64,000 nucleotides of DNA, taken from contig JAWKUN010000004.1 of assembly GCA_041398565.1 (NCBI GenBank), positions 682,001 to 746,000 of the forward strand, in the 5' to 3' direction. Made by a program: the position numbers and the translations under genes. Numbering within the stretch: the stretch's first letter is position 1; each line of letters starts with the position of its first letter. The notes beneath the pieces were generated by a model that was not told where the DNA came from, searched no databases, and saw only the letters and a list, made by a program, of their open reading frames with translations. Shown piece by piece: positions 8,979 to 18,378 of this stretch. This stretch comes from DATGPD01 sp041398565 (GTDB lineage Bacteria > Planctomycetota > UBA1135 > UBA2386).

Positions 8979-10418
8979 TCAACCCTTCACGCACCCTGCG
9001 AACAGGTTGACACGTTCGTCCTCGAAACGGATCGACGTGCAGTCGCGGCCGAACTTGGAGGCGCGCATGAGGGCGTTCATGTCGGCCTCGGACCGATGGA
9101 TCAGCTGCCACTCGAAGACGTGATCCATGAGCGCCTTGTCGACGTTGTCGGGATGGAAGTTGCCGAGGATCACGCGTCCGCCGGGACGCAGCCGGTCGTG
9201 GATCCAGTCGAGGAGCATGACGACGAACTTGTCGGCGAAATAGTCGATGAGGCCGATGCTGTAGATCAGGTCCTGCGGTTGCAGGTCCAGCTTGCGCCGC
9301 CCCATCGCCAGGTAGACGAGGTTCTCGTTGTGCAGATCGAACTGGCGACGCAGTCCACGCTGCTCGACGCGCTCGCCGACGAAGGCGAGTGCCTGCAGGT
9401 CGATGTCGACACAGGTGGCCTTCAGGGTGGTCGGGTCCTGCAGCGTGCCGAACACGTCGAACAACTCGGCCGCCGGCCCGCTGGCCAGGCTGGTCACGTG
9501 TGTGCGTTCGCCCTGCCGCTCCGTCATCGCGTTCGCGATCTCTTCCGCCAGCAGGCCGCGCCGATTCATCACGGCCCGGTTCGCGGGGCGGGTGCGGAAC
9601 GCCCGGTCGAGCGCCGGGCCGAGGCGCCCGGTTCCGCCCGGCTGGTTGCGGTACATGATCTCGATCGTCATGAAGTCGCCGGCGTAGCCACGGGGCTTGC
9701 GGTACATCCGATCGGCGACCTCCGACAACAGGAGGAAGGGCAGCAGCTCGCGTTGTACTCGTTGACCCAGCACGGCGCGCGTGTGCGGATCGAGTGAACT
9801 ACGGTCGCCGATGTGTTCCGCCAGCAGCGTCGCGAACGTCGCCATGCCGTCGGTGATCTGCGCCTGCACGTCGTCCGGCACGACGTCCCCGTGCTTCGAG
9901 GCGAGCTTGTCGGCATTCACCATCAGCGTCTTGAACGCGGTGAGTTGGGTTTCGAGGGCGCGCCAGGCGTCGGCGCCTGCCCCCAAGTCGTCCGTCGTCG
10001 TGGCCGCCTCCAACCGCGTCGTGCGCCGCAACCGCTGGCTGAGGACAAGGGCCAGGGCCCGGTAGAGCCGCGCAGCGAAGCCCGGATCCAACGCCGAGTG
10101 CTGGAGCAGCGCGGAGTGCGCGAGTTCCAGGAGCCGCGTGTCCTCGACCGCCGTCACCGTTGCCGACGCCGCCGTGCCTTCGAGCAGAGCCATCTCGCCA
10201 ATCAGCTCCCCTGGCCCCAGGCGGGCGATCGTGCGCTCGGGAGCGGCGCCGACCGTGACGGCGACCTGCCCGCTGAGAACCAACCACAGCGCGTGCGGGT
10301 TCGCGCCTTCGGCGACGACCACACTCCCAGCGCTCACGGGCCGCTCCGAGGCGACGTCGAAGATCCAAGCGGCGTCCCCGTCGGTGAGGGAAGAGAGGAG
10401 TCGAAGGGCGTCGTGCAT
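8979..10418 (-). CDS. cNMP-binding domain fused to class I methyltransferase
   Basis: 479 residues, cytoplasmic. Residues about 5-125 are a cyclic-nucleotide-binding/CRP-like cup (ALWLVLSGQVAVTV...LGPGELIGEMALLEGTAASATVTA). The middle is helical. From about residue 290 is a Rossmann methyltransferase with motif I-like SLASGPAAELFDVF, an acidic VDID, and LIYSIGLIDYF. This architecture matches a family sometimes annotated as 3-hydroxypalmitate methyl ester (extracellular factor) biosynthesis protein, but the acceptor is unknown. It is probably a methyltransferase allosterically controlled by a small ligand. Start set at MHDALRLL, where homology begins. The long upstream open frame has no domain belonging to this protein. 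No clear Shine-Dalgarno. Confidence 0.85.
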   Translation of the reverse strand: MHDALRLLSSLTDGDAAWIFDVASERPVSAGSVVVAEGANPHALWLVLSGQVAVTVGAAPERTIARLGPGELIGEMALLEGTAASATVTAVEDTRLLELAHSALLQHSALDPGFAARLYRALALVLSQRLRRTTRLEAATTTDDLGAGADAWRALETQLTAFKTLMVNADKLASKHGDVVPDDVQAQITDGMATFATLLAEHIGDRSSLDPHTRAVLGQRVQRELLPFLLLSEVADRMYRKPRGYAGDFMTIEIMYRNQPGGTGRLGPALDRAFRTRPANRAVMNRRGLLAEEIANAMTERQGERTHVTSLASGPAAELFDVFGTLQDPTTLKATCVDIDLQALAFVGERVEQRGLRRQFDLHNENLVYLAMGRRKLDLQPQDLIYSIGLIDYFADKFVVMLLDWIHDRLRPGGRVILGNFHPDNVDKALMDHVFEWQLIHRSEADMNALMRASKFGRDCTSIRFEDERVNLFAGCVKG

Positions 10419-11157
10419 CGGGAGGGAATCAGGGTAGCGGGACGGCGTGTCAGGTACCGCCGAAGCGAGCGGGCACCACGATAAGGTCGATCGTGACGAC
10501 CTCCAGAGCGAGGCACTGGTCCTGCAGCCCGACAGCCGCCACCCGTCCGGACGCGTTGGACCTCGCCCGGGGGCGGCAGGACACCATGGAGCGAGGGACG
10601 CCAGTGCCGGGAGCATCGCACAACGTCCAAGGGCAGCGGGCTGGAGAGATCGAGAAGCCGAGTCGTGCGTCGAATGCGACTCAGAGGAAGTAGCGGAATG
10701 CAGCGCAACGCCATCGCGCCACGCAAAGTCACCATCTCGATGACGAGAGCCGTGGTCGGTACGGACCGGTTGCAGAGGAGCAGGGACATCGAGGACCCGG
10801 CAGGACCACCCCGTAGGCGCAATGCGGCTCGGCATTTTTGCGTTCTTTTCTGCCAATCAGCCGACCAGCTCCCCGAGAGACGCCTGCGCGACTTCCAGAC
10901 TCGATGCACGTGCGTCCTGCTCAGGTCGAGTGACGTCCCGGTTTCATCCTGGTTCAACTCGGCGAAGAACCGCACCTCGACGATGCGCGCGCACCGATCG
11001 TCGAGCGCCACCCAGTTCCAAACTGGCTGCCGGGGGCACTTCGTGCGCGGGCTCATCGTGCACGTGTGCGCAGAGTGGGAGATGGAAGGTCGGTCGGCAC
11101 GGAAAACCACGCTCCTTCTCGCGCTTGTATGCTCGAACCCGGCCGCAGCCACCGCTC
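10419..11157. other. Intergenic, 739 bp, with a sigma-factor remnant
   Basis: The only recognisable content is the ECF-sigma region-4-like stretch on the minus strand at about 10853-11014, listed separately. The rest shows nothing, and the divergent promoters for 8979-10418 and 11158-13458 must lie here. Confidence 0.55.
10853..11014 (-). pseudogene. ECF sigma factor remnant (region 4)
   Basis: Minus-strand translation gives a stretch starting VALDDRCARIVEVRFFAEL and continuing NQDETGTSLDLSRTHVHRVWKSRR. It matches the region-4 helix-turn-helix of planctomycete-type ECF sigma factors (typically LDPRQARIVELRFF...ETAEVLGVSxxTVxRxW). No region 2 or plausible N-terminus precedes it in this or neighbouring frames. 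It is therefore probably a decayed gene rather than a functional regulator. A short unannotated HTH protein is the alternative. Confidence 0.45.
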
Positions 11158-13458
11158 ATGACGAAGCCACCGTTTCTCACTCTTCTGCTCCTCACCAGCC
11201 TCGCGGCGCCTCGGCTCGGGGCACAAGCGGTCGACTCCGCCCCCTCCCGAGTCCTCGTCGGCCGGATCCTCGGCCAAGACACCGGCGCGCCCGAACAACT
11301 CGAAGCCGTGCGACGCCTCGCCGCCGATCCCGACCTCCCCGGGGTCCCGGTTCTCGTCCATAGTCTCGCCGCAGGAATCGACGAGAACATCCAGCGCCGC
11401 GCGACGCTGGCATTGCTCGCGCTGGGCGGGATCGCCACGCCAGCTCTGGTCGAGGCCCTGAAGGCCGACGATCCGGTTCAGCGTCGCAACGCTGCTGGCA
11501 TCCTCGGCCTCGTGGCGGACCCGACAGCGCTGCCCGCTCTTCGCGAGGCTGCGCACGGCGATGCCGACGAGGCGGTCCGCAACGTAGCGCAGTCCTCGCC
11601 GTCGATCGCGGGCGCGTCGTCGACGATGCCGACGGATCCGCGCCTGGCGGCTCTGCGCGCGTCGTTGGCACCCGACCCGGGCGCTGCCGAAGGCGAAGGG
11701 GCCGCGACGGAACCGGCGAGCGTCGAGGCATCGCCCCCGGCGGCCGACGACCCCGTCCACCTGAAGGTGGCGCGCGGCGCGTCGATCCTCGTCCGGCTCA
11801 CGGAGGAGGCCGGCAGGAACATCACGCAAGTCCGCGTCGCGCAGGGTACGCGGACCGTGGTGTCGACGACGGTGACCGGGCAGGTTGGGCCGTGGCTCGT
11901 CGGTAGCCGCGAGTTGAAGCTCAGCGCAGCGGCGACGGCAGACTTGGGCTTCTACCGAGTCGAGGGCCTCGAACGCGGGCAGGTGCGCTACGTGCTGCCG
12001 ATCAGCCTGGAAGTCACGAGCGGCGTTTCCAGCAGCTTCGCGAGCGTGCCGACGCAGACCGACCTGCAGCGCCAAGCGAGCGCCCGACCGATGCAACGCG
12101 CGCGACTCTTCATGGCCGAACCGATGATCAACATGGCGGCGTATCGGCGCGGCCTCACCAGCTTCACGATGGATCCGGTGCTCGCCACTGCGGCCACCGG
12201 CCGATCGACGCTGGAGTACGTGCGCCCCGCCACGGTGACCGGCAGCTTCGACTTCACACTCACTCCCGGCGAGGTCCCGCCGCCTTGGATCGACATGGTG
12301 ATCCCCGAGGGTGGCACGGGCCACGTCGGCCAGACGATCGAACTGCGCGGCGGAGACCTGCCCTGCCCGCTCCACCGCGATGCCATCACGGTGTTTCTCG
12401 GGAACGTGTCGCTCACGGTCGTCGAGTCCACGCCGAAACGCGTACGCGCGAGGCTGCCGAGCACGGCGATGACGGGTACGCTGCGCGCGATCCGCGTCAG
12501 CGATGGGATGGAAGTGATCGCCGTCGCGAACTACGCCGTCGCGCCGTTCAGACCCTTCGCCTACTTCGAGGCCGATCCGTCCGGCTACTCCGCGATGAAC
12601 GCGTACCTGTTGGCAATGGCTTCGCAGCGCGCCTACGTGGACACGAGTGGCGCCTCGCCTGAGACTCCGTCGGACTACGAAAGTCGCGTGCGGACGGAGT
12701 TCGAGACCCTCGGTGTGGAAGTGCTCGACGTCCTGCACGATGGCAGCTTCGTCTCTGGCACCGCCTGGTTGCCCGACACGCAGGGATTCATCCTCCAGAC
12801 CGACCAGGCGATGATCATCGCGCTGGCAGGGACGCAGCACTTCAACCTCTCCGATCTGAACAGCGATTTGTTGGCCGTGCCGTTCTGGGACACAGGGCTG
12901 CCGGGCTATCCGCCGGTGCACAAGGGATTCTGGTTCGCTGGCGACGTGGTCTACACGCGCATCCGAAACCGGGTGAGGGCGGCCGGCACGCGCAGGGTCT
13001 GGCTTACAGGCCACAGCCTGGGGGGGGCCATGGCCACGCTGATCGCTCTGCGCTTGCAGATCGACCTCACGCTCGATCCGACGTGTTCGGTCAGGCCACG
13101 CGGCATCATGACGTTCGGGGCACCGAGAGTCGGATGCGTGAGCGTTCCTTCGTTCCTGCAAGCTTACGACGCCTTCTTCAACATCTCGGGGGCGCCCACG
13201 CGCGGGTGGAGAGTGGTCCGTGTCGGCGACGCCGTGCCGAAGTTCCCGACTGCGTTCCACCATGCAGGGCGACTGGCCGTCCTCAACGGGGGCACTGTCG
13301 AGATCGCCAACCCGTCGGACTCCTACGCAGTGGTGAACCCCGTGTCCGGGCTCGGCACGATCCACTTCGCCTACTTCGATGAACTCGAGGCACTGATGCG
13401 CCAGACACCCACGGGCATGGCCTTCTCGAGTCTCTGGCCAAAGGCGAAGGTGTTCTAG
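11158..13458 (+). CDS. Exported class 3 lipase with N-terminal HEAT repeats
   Basis: 766 residues. Signal peptide MTKPPFLTLLLLTSLAAPRLGAQ. Residues about 40-140 are HEAT-like (RRATLALLALGGIATPALVEAL...RRNAAGILGLVADPTALPAL). Next comes a beta-rich middle that includes an IPT/TIG-like stretch (PEGGTGHVGQTIELRGGDL). From about residue 480 is a fungal-type lipase 3 domain: VWLTGHSLGGAMATLIALRL with nucleophile Ser620, Asp in VVRVGDAVPKFP, His in GTIHFAYFDEL. It should hydrolyse lipid esters outside the cytoplasm. The HEAT plus IPT plus lipase arrangement is unusual. Start chosen at the ATG that opens the signal peptide; upstream in-frame sequence is non-coding in appearance. Confidence 0.87.
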   Translation: MTKPPFLTLLLLTSLAAPRLGAQAVDSAPSRVLVGRILGQDTGAPEQLEAVRRLAADPDLPGVPVLVHSLAAGIDENIQRRATLALLALGGIATPALVEALKADDPVQRRNAAGILGLVADPTALPALREAAHGDADEAVRNVAQSSPSIAGASSTMPTDPRLAALRASLAPDPGAAEGEGAATEPASVEASPPAADDPVHLKVARGASILVRLTEEAGRNITQVRVAQGTRTVVSTTVTGQVGPWLVGSRELKLSAAATADLGFYRVEGLERGQVRYVLPISLEVTSGVSSSFASVPTQTDLQRQASARPMQRARLFMAEPMINMAAYRRGLTSFTMDPVLATAATGRSTLEYVRPATVTGSFDFTLTPGEVPPPWIDMVIPEGGTGHVGQTIELRGGDLPCPLHRDAITVFLGNVSLTVVESTPKRVRARLPSTAMTGTLRAIRVSDGMEVIAVANYAVAPFRPFAYFEADPSGYSAMNAYLLAMASQRAYVDTSGASPETPSDYESRVRTEFETLGVEVLDVLHDGSFVSGTAWLPDTQGFILQTDQAMIIALAGTQHFNLSDLNSDLLAVPFWDTGLPGYPPVHKGFWFAGDVVYTRIRNRVRAAGTRRVWLTGHSLGGAMATLIALRLQIDLTLDPTCSVRPRGIMTFGAPRVGCVSVPSFLQAYDAFFNISGAPTRGWRVVRVGDAVPKFPTAFHHAGRLAVLNGGTVEIANPSDSYAVVNPVSGLGTIHFAYFDELEALMRQTPTGMAFSSLWPKAKVF

Positions 13459-13538
13459 CAACTCGTCTGGCCCGCTTCCGGCGCCGGCGGACAGCACCCG
13501 GAGTGCCACGTAGCCCGGACGTCGCCTATCGTTCGGCG

Positions 13539-14882
13539 ATGTTCCTCTCGGCCATGGTTGTCGCGTCGTCGGTCGTGACGCCGTATCTGCAGGATCCGGC
13601 AGCGCCGCCGACCGACCCGGTTGCGGGCCTTGCCGCCGCCATCGACCTACCGACCCGCGAGGCGCGACGGCGCGCGGCCGAGCTCTTGGCGGAACGTGCG
13701 GAGCCGCTGGCGACCTGGCTGAAGGCAGCGCGGGCGCTGCGGCCTCGGCCGACGCCGGCCGACGCCGAACGTATCGACGAGCACACGCTGCGTTACCGTA
13801 CGAAGCTGTGGCTGCAGGAGGCGGAACGTCCGGCCGAGATCTGGGTGCGCGTGCCGCCGGACGTCGACGCCTCGCGGCCGCTGCCGCTGCTGCTGGTGCG
13901 TCACGCCGCGGGCGGGACCGGCGAAACCGCGCTGCACCAGTGGGCGCCGCTGGCCGAGCGCTGTGGGCTGGTGCTGGCGGCGCCGACCGAGACCTACGAG
14001 TCCTACCGCAAGGAGGGCTGGGCCTACATGCCCGACGCCGCCGACGGCGTGCTCGAAGCGCTGCGCTTCGTGCGACGGCATCACGACATCGACGAGGCGC
14101 GCGTGTTCCTCGGCGGCGTCGGCGGCGGCGGGCACATGACATGGGACGTCGGTGCGCGGCACGCCGACCTGTTCGCCGGGCTGTTGCCGGCCAACGGCAG
14201 CCCACGCACCGGCAACGCCCTCAACGAGTGCAACACGATGTTCCTCGAGGCTCTCGCCAGCGTACCGGTGCGCGCGCTGCGCTGGCCGCCGAACGAACCT
14301 CGCCTCGACGAGCACGTCGCGCGGGCGCTGCTGCTGCTGCAAGGCCTCGGCAACCGCGCCGCCGAACGCATCGACTGCCGCGACGAGGCCGACGCGCTGG
14401 GCGAAGGCGGGGTGGCGCGCAGGTGGTTCGAGCGCACACGGCAGGTGCCGCAGCGCGTCGTGCGGGTGCCCGAGCTGTGTTGGACGCCGCATCGCCGCGA
14501 CTGGGGCCGTGCGCACTGGGTCGAGATCCTCCGCGTCGACCCCAAGGTGCGGGTGCCCTTCCCGCCGCCGTTGTCGGCGACGCGGCTGCGCGGCCGCGAC
14601 GCGCGCGGCCAGCGCGATCTGCTCGACGCGACGATCCGCGACCGGCAGCCGTGGCTGCGGATCGAGGCGCGCGGCGGCGGCCGCTTCGACGTGCGCGACC
14701 GCCACGTGCACCAGCTGCGCATCCTCCTGACGGAGACGACCCGCCGGGACGCCATCGAGATCAAGTGGCGCGGCGAGACGCTGCGGAAGCCGGCACCGGA
14801 GAGCGCGGCGGTGCTGCTGCGCGAGTTCGTCGAGCGCTTCGACCGCACCTTCCTGCCGATTGCGGAGGTGGTGCTGCCGTGA
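13539..14882 (+). CDS. Exported alpha/beta-hydrolase-like protein lacking the nucleophile Ser
   Basis: 447 residues with an N-terminal hydrophobic segment (MFLSAMVVASSVVTPYLQ). The start at 13539 gives a proper signal peptide; an upstream in-frame ATG at 13503 does not. The fold resembles planctomycete phospholipase/feruloyl-esterase-like hydrolases: LPLLLVRHAAGG, CGLVLAAPTE, GVLEALRFVRRHHDIDEARVFLGG. At the nucleophile elbow it reads GGVGGGGHMTWD instead of G-x-S-x-G, so the catalytic Ser is replaced by Gly. It is probably a non-catalytic binding protein derived from an esterase. Convergent with 14889-15899, only 6 bp apart. Confidence 0.8.
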   Translation: MFLSAMVVASSVVTPYLQDPAAPPTDPVAGLAAAIDLPTREARRRAAELLAERAEPLATWLKAARALRPRPTPADAERIDEHTLRYRTKLWLQEAERPAEIWVRVPPDVDASRPLPLLLVRHAAGGTGETALHQWAPLAERCGLVLAAPTETYESYRKEGWAYMPDAADGVLEALRFVRRHHDIDEARVFLGGVGGGGHMTWDVGARHADLFAGLLPANGSPRTGNALNECNTMFLEALASVPVRALRWPPNEPRLDEHVARALLLLQGLGNRAAERIDCRDEADALGEGGVARRWFERTRQVPQRVVRVPELCWTPHRRDWGRAHWVEILRVDPKVRVPFPPPLSATRLRGRDARGQRDLLDATIRDRQPWLRIEARGGGRFDVRDRHVHQLRILLTETTRRDAIEIKWRGETLRKPAPESAAVLLREFVERFDRTFLPIAEVVLP

Positions 14883-14888
14883 GCCGGA

Positions 14889-15899
14889 TCACCTCCACGG
14901 CAGCTCCAGGAGCAGCCGCCGCGGCGCGCCGTCGGGCCGTGGTTTGACTTCGACCGCGCGCTTGCTGGCGCCGATCATCTGCGCCTGCTGGATCGGCGCC
15001 CCACCGAGGTGGGCGTACACTTGGTACGAGCCGAACGGCACGCGTGGCAAGGTGAACTCGCCTTGCGCGTCGGTGCGCACCTCGATGCGGATGGCGGGGT
15101 AGGCGAGTGGACCCTCGCCCACCATGTCCGTCGACTCCAGCACGACGATCGCGTCGGCCATGCACTTGCCGGCGCGCTGCACCGCACCGGAGACCACGCC
15201 GCCGGCCAGCATGGGCAGCTCGCCGAGCTCCTTGTCGGCCTTGCCCTTCACGGCCACCTCGCGTCGCAGCTCCGCCCAGTCGGCGTGCGTCGCACGCAGC
15301 AGGTAGCGACCAGGAGCAACGTTGGCGATGCGGAAGGTGCCGTCGTCGCCGGTGCGCACGGTCTTGCACGTCACCGGCGCGACCAGCATCGCGCCGATCG
15401 CACGCACGAACGGATGCTGGTTCGCCTCGTTCCGATCCAGCGTGCAGAGTTCGGCGCCCGCCACCGGCTTGCCGTCCGGCGTGGTCACCGTGCCGGTCAG
15501 CGTGCCCCCTTCGCGCAGGCGTACCGTCAACTCGATCGGCTTCCTCGCCGGCAGCTCGAGCTTCCTGCTGACGGTCAACGCGCCGCAGTCGGCCTCGACG
15601 AACAGCACGAGCTGTCCGTCGGGCAGGTCACCGAGCCGTACGTGGTCGCCGGCGAAGTCCTTCGGCTGCAGCGCGCGCCAGTCCTGACCGGGCAGCGCGG
15701 CGTAGCGTTCGTTCTCGGCGACGACTCCGCAGACCCGCACCCGCAGGTCCTGAACCGGGCCGCCCTTGGCATCGAGCACGCGCAGACGCACCTCGCGCAC
15801 GCTCGGCGGCAGCTGGGAGCGCGCCGGCACAGCGGCGCAAACCACGGTCGTGACGGTGGCGAAGAGGCCCGCGAACGGGCGTGGCGTCGTGGCGGGCAT
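14889..15899 (-). CDS. Exported carboxypeptidase-regulatory-like domain protein
   Basis: 336 residues with a signal peptide (MPATTPRPFAGLFATVTTVVCAAVPARS). Several beta-sandwich units follow with the CarboxypepD_reg/SpaA-like pattern: LRVLDAKGGPVQDLRVRV, GTVTTPDGKPVAGAELCTL, TGDDGTFRIANVAPGRYLLRA, TDAQGEFTLPRVPFGSYQVYA. These transthyretin-like folds usually act as spacers or surface adhesion modules; no catalytic site is present. A secreted or outer-surface location is inferred. It shares the minus strand with the propeller protein 157 bp upstream and may be co-transcribed with it. Confidence 0.85.
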   Translation of the reverse strand: MPATTPRPFAGLFATVTTVVCAAVPARSQLPPSVREVRLRVLDAKGGPVQDLRVRVCGVVAENERYAALPGQDWRALQPKDFAGDHVRLGDLPDGQLVLFVEADCGALTVSRKLELPARKPIELTVRLREGGTLTGTVTTPDGKPVAGAELCTLDRNEANQHPFVRAIGAMLVAPVTCKTVRTGDDGTFRIANVAPGRYLLRATHADWAELRREVAVKGKADKELGELPMLAGGVVSGAVQRAGKCMADAIVVLESTDMVGEGPLAYPAIRIEVRTDAQGEFTLPRVPFGSYQVYAHLGGAPIQQAQMIGASKRAVEVKPRPDGAPRRLLLELPWR

Positions 15900-16056
15900 C
15901 GGGGTCGCGTCGAACGGGGTGCACGATGGTAGCCGGTGTGCTCAGGCATGGCGAATTCGGCACCGTGACACTTGCACGCCCTGCAGACTTCGCGCGCGCC
16001 GCGAGGACTCGCCGCACTTGCACCCCAGGGCACCGCGCGCCGAGTCCGCGTCGGGC

Positions 16057-18378
16057 TCAAGGCGTCAAGGCCAGCGACACTGCGTTGGAGGCGGTCCAGG
16101 AGGTGGGCTCGACCCAGGCGAAGTGAGCCAGGACGCCGGTGGCCGAAGGAATTCGCGGCAGCGTGAAGGTCGCAGCGGCGCGGCCTTGAGCGTCGAGTGT
16201 GCCGACGAAGCCCGGCAGGCTGCTGCTCAGCGTGCTGAACCCGTCGAGATTGAGCGGCAGTAGGCCGCCGCTCGGCAGGCGCGTGCCCGGGCGTGTGCCG
16301 CTCAGCGAACCGAGTAGTGCGAAGACGGCCTGGGCGCCAGCCGCACCGGCGTCGAGTTCGAGTCGTACCGAACCGCCGACTGACGCGGAGATCGACGGCA
16401 GATCGCTGCGCAAGCGTTGGGCAGGATGTCGCAGCACCGCCGCCCCCTCGCTGATTGCGGACACCCAAAGGCTGCCTTCGGCGTCGAACCGGCATCGCCC
16501 GAGCTGGTAGTGCGGCAGCGGCGAGGTGCCGTACGACCACGTCTGCCAAGCAGCCGGATTGGCGATGTCTCCGGCGACGATCGCCACTCCGTTCGGGAAC
16601 GGCGGCGTCGCGTTGAAGTCGAGAGCCGCGAGGCCGAGCACACCGTCGGATCGAACGGCGATGCCGGCGACCTGCGGCGCTGGCAACGGCGAGTTGCTCT
16701 GATCGAACACGGCGAACGTCTGACCGTCGTAGCGCACGACCCCCTCGTCGGTGCCGAACCATTTCACGTCGTCGGGACCGATCGCCATGACGTTGATCCC
16801 CCCCAGATCGAAGAAGAAGTTCGGGTTGGGCAACGGCACGGTCGACCAGGTCGCGCCATCCCAGTGCCACACGTCGAACCACGCCGCCACCCACACATCG
16901 CCCCGGCTGTCGGTGGCCATGCCCGGCAGGTTCGAGAACACGTAGGCCTGGATCGGCTCGCGCACCCACAGGCTGCCGTTGAAGCGGAACACCGCGCCGT
17001 TCTCGGCGCCGGCGAACAGCACGCCTTGGGCGTCCTCGGCGAACTCGACGAACATGGTCACGCCCATGCCGGTGTTGTTGCGCCAGTCCCAGAAGCCGGT
17101 GAACTGGCCACTTCTCGGGTCCCAGCGCGCGATGCCGTTGCCGCCCATCCAACCCGTGCCGTTGCGGTCGAGGTAGAAGGCGCCCATCGGATCGTTGCCG
17201 GCGAACGGATAGGGTTCGGAGCCGGCGTTGTGTTCGCCCCAGTTGCGCCAACGGCGGCCGTCGAAGCGCGACAGACCACCCTCGCCAGTTGCGACCCACA
17301 CGTTGCCCTCGCGGTCGACGTCGAAGTCGTCGATGAAGTAGTCGCAGATCCCGGTGTTGTACGAGTTGTAGTCGCGGATGAGATTGCCGTTGCCGTCGAA
17401 GTGGCCGACGGCGCCGATGGTGCCCACCCAGACGTCGGTACTCGTCGGGTCGGGCGTGATGTCGAACACCTGATTGAGACCGGTGGCCCACACCTGGAAG
17501 CTGGCACCGAAGTCGGTGCTGCGGCGGATGGTGCCGAGCCAGTCGCCCAGATAGACAGCGCCATTGTCGTCGATGCCGATGGCGGTCGGGGTGGTGGCGA
17601 TCGGGTACCTGGTGAAGGTGCTACGGTCGAACTTCCAGAACGAGTTACCGCCGCCGACTCCGGCGCGCAGCCAGATGTTGCCGGCGGTGTCCTCGGCAAT
17701 CTCGCCGAAGCGGCCGACGCTGCCACCGTGCAGCGTCCAGGATGCGCCGTCGAATTCGGCGACGCCGTTGAGCACGTTGTTGGCGACCCACACGTGCCCC
17801 AGGTGGTCGACGAGCACGTCGCTCAGCGCGTTCCACGGCGGGCTCCACGGCAGCTCGACGCCGACCGTGTAGCGTCGCCAGATGGCGCCGTCGAACTCGA
17901 AGATCGCGGCGCTGTTGCTGTTCACCGTCGAGTTGTTGAGCCACACGTGACCCCGCAGGTCGATCGCCACGCTGCGCACGTCATCGTGCAAGAGCGGCGC
18001 GTTGGCCGCGGTGTAGAGCGTTCGCCGGCCACGGTCGTAGTGCAGAAGGCCGTTGCCGGTGGCGATCCATGCCGACCCGTCGCCGGCCCAGGCGATGTCG
18101 TTGGGAAAGGCAGAGGGGAAGCTGCCATCGACGTTGGACAGCGTCGTCCAGGTGTCGGTGGGGCGGTGGTAGAGCCCGAATCCGCCCTCGGACCAGAACG
18201 GCCAGCGCGCGCCGACCCAGAGCAGACCGTCGGGTGCGACGCGGACCAGGCGGACCTCTTCGCCGGGGATCCCCGTCGATGCGGGTTTCACCAGCTGCCA
18301 TTGTTGGCACGGACCCTGGTGGCAGAAGGCCGCGAGAGCGAAGACAGCGCCCACGCGGGGGAGGAGGTGGAGAGTCAT
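16057..18378 (-). CDS. Exported propeller protein (two-component-regulator-propeller-like repeats)
   Basis: 773 residues. Signal peptide MTLHLLPRVGAVFALAAFC. Around 12 repeats of about 45 residues follow with the Reg_prop-like core [VL]-x-[IV]-D-x-x-G-x-[VLI]-W-[VLA]-x-[TN] (for example VAIDLRGHVWLNN, IAEDTAGNIWLRA, ATDSRGDVWVAA, FDAEGSLWVSA), predicting one or two seven-bladed propellers. No histidine kinase or other signalling domain follows, unlike hybrid sensors with these repeats. The C-terminal 120 residues (SISASVGGSVRLELDAGAAG...SNAVSLALTP) are the shared beta-rich terminal module. It is probably secreted or surface-attached, with unknown ligand. The ATG at 18378 was chosen because the signal peptide starts there. 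Confidence 0.87.
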   Translation of the reverse strand: MTLHLLPRVGAVFALAAFCHQGPCQQWQLVKPASTGIPGEEVRLVRVAPDGLLWVGARWPFWSEGGFGLYHRPTDTWTTLSNVDGSFPSAFPNDIAWAGDGSAWIATGNGLLHYDRGRRTLYTAANAPLLHDDVRSVAIDLRGHVWLNNSTVNSNSAAIFEFDGAIWRRYTVGVELPWSPPWNALSDVLVDHLGHVWVANNVLNGVAEFDGASWTLHGGSVGRFGEIAEDTAGNIWLRAGVGGGNSFWKFDRSTFTRYPIATTPTAIGIDDNGAVYLGDWLGTIRRSTDFGASFQVWATGLNQVFDITPDPTSTDVWVGTIGAVGHFDGNGNLIRDYNSYNTGICDYFIDDFDVDREGNVWVATGEGGLSRFDGRRWRNWGEHNAGSEPYPFAGNDPMGAFYLDRNGTGWMGGNGIARWDPRSGQFTGFWDWRNNTGMGVTMFVEFAEDAQGVLFAGAENGAVFRFNGSLWVREPIQAYVFSNLPGMATDSRGDVWVAAWFDVWHWDGATWSTVPLPNPNFFFDLGGINVMAIGPDDVKWFGTDEGVVRYDGQTFAVFDQSNSPLPAPQVAGIAVRSDGVLGLAALDFNATPPFPNGVAIVAGDIANPAAWQTWSYGTSPLPHYQLGRCRFDAEGSLWVSAISEGAAVLRHPAQRLRSDLPSISASVGGSVRLELDAGAAGAQAVFALLGSLSGTRPGTRLPSGGLLPLNLDGFSTLSSSLPGFVGTLDAQGRAAATFTLPRIPSATGVLAHFAWVEPTSWTASNAVSLALTP

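Noticed and set aside
11053..14205. A 1050-codon open frame antisense to the lipase and pseudo-hydrolase genes
   Set aside because: Arg/His/Pro-rich composition with no domain. It is a by-product of high GC on the strand opposite two recognisable genes.
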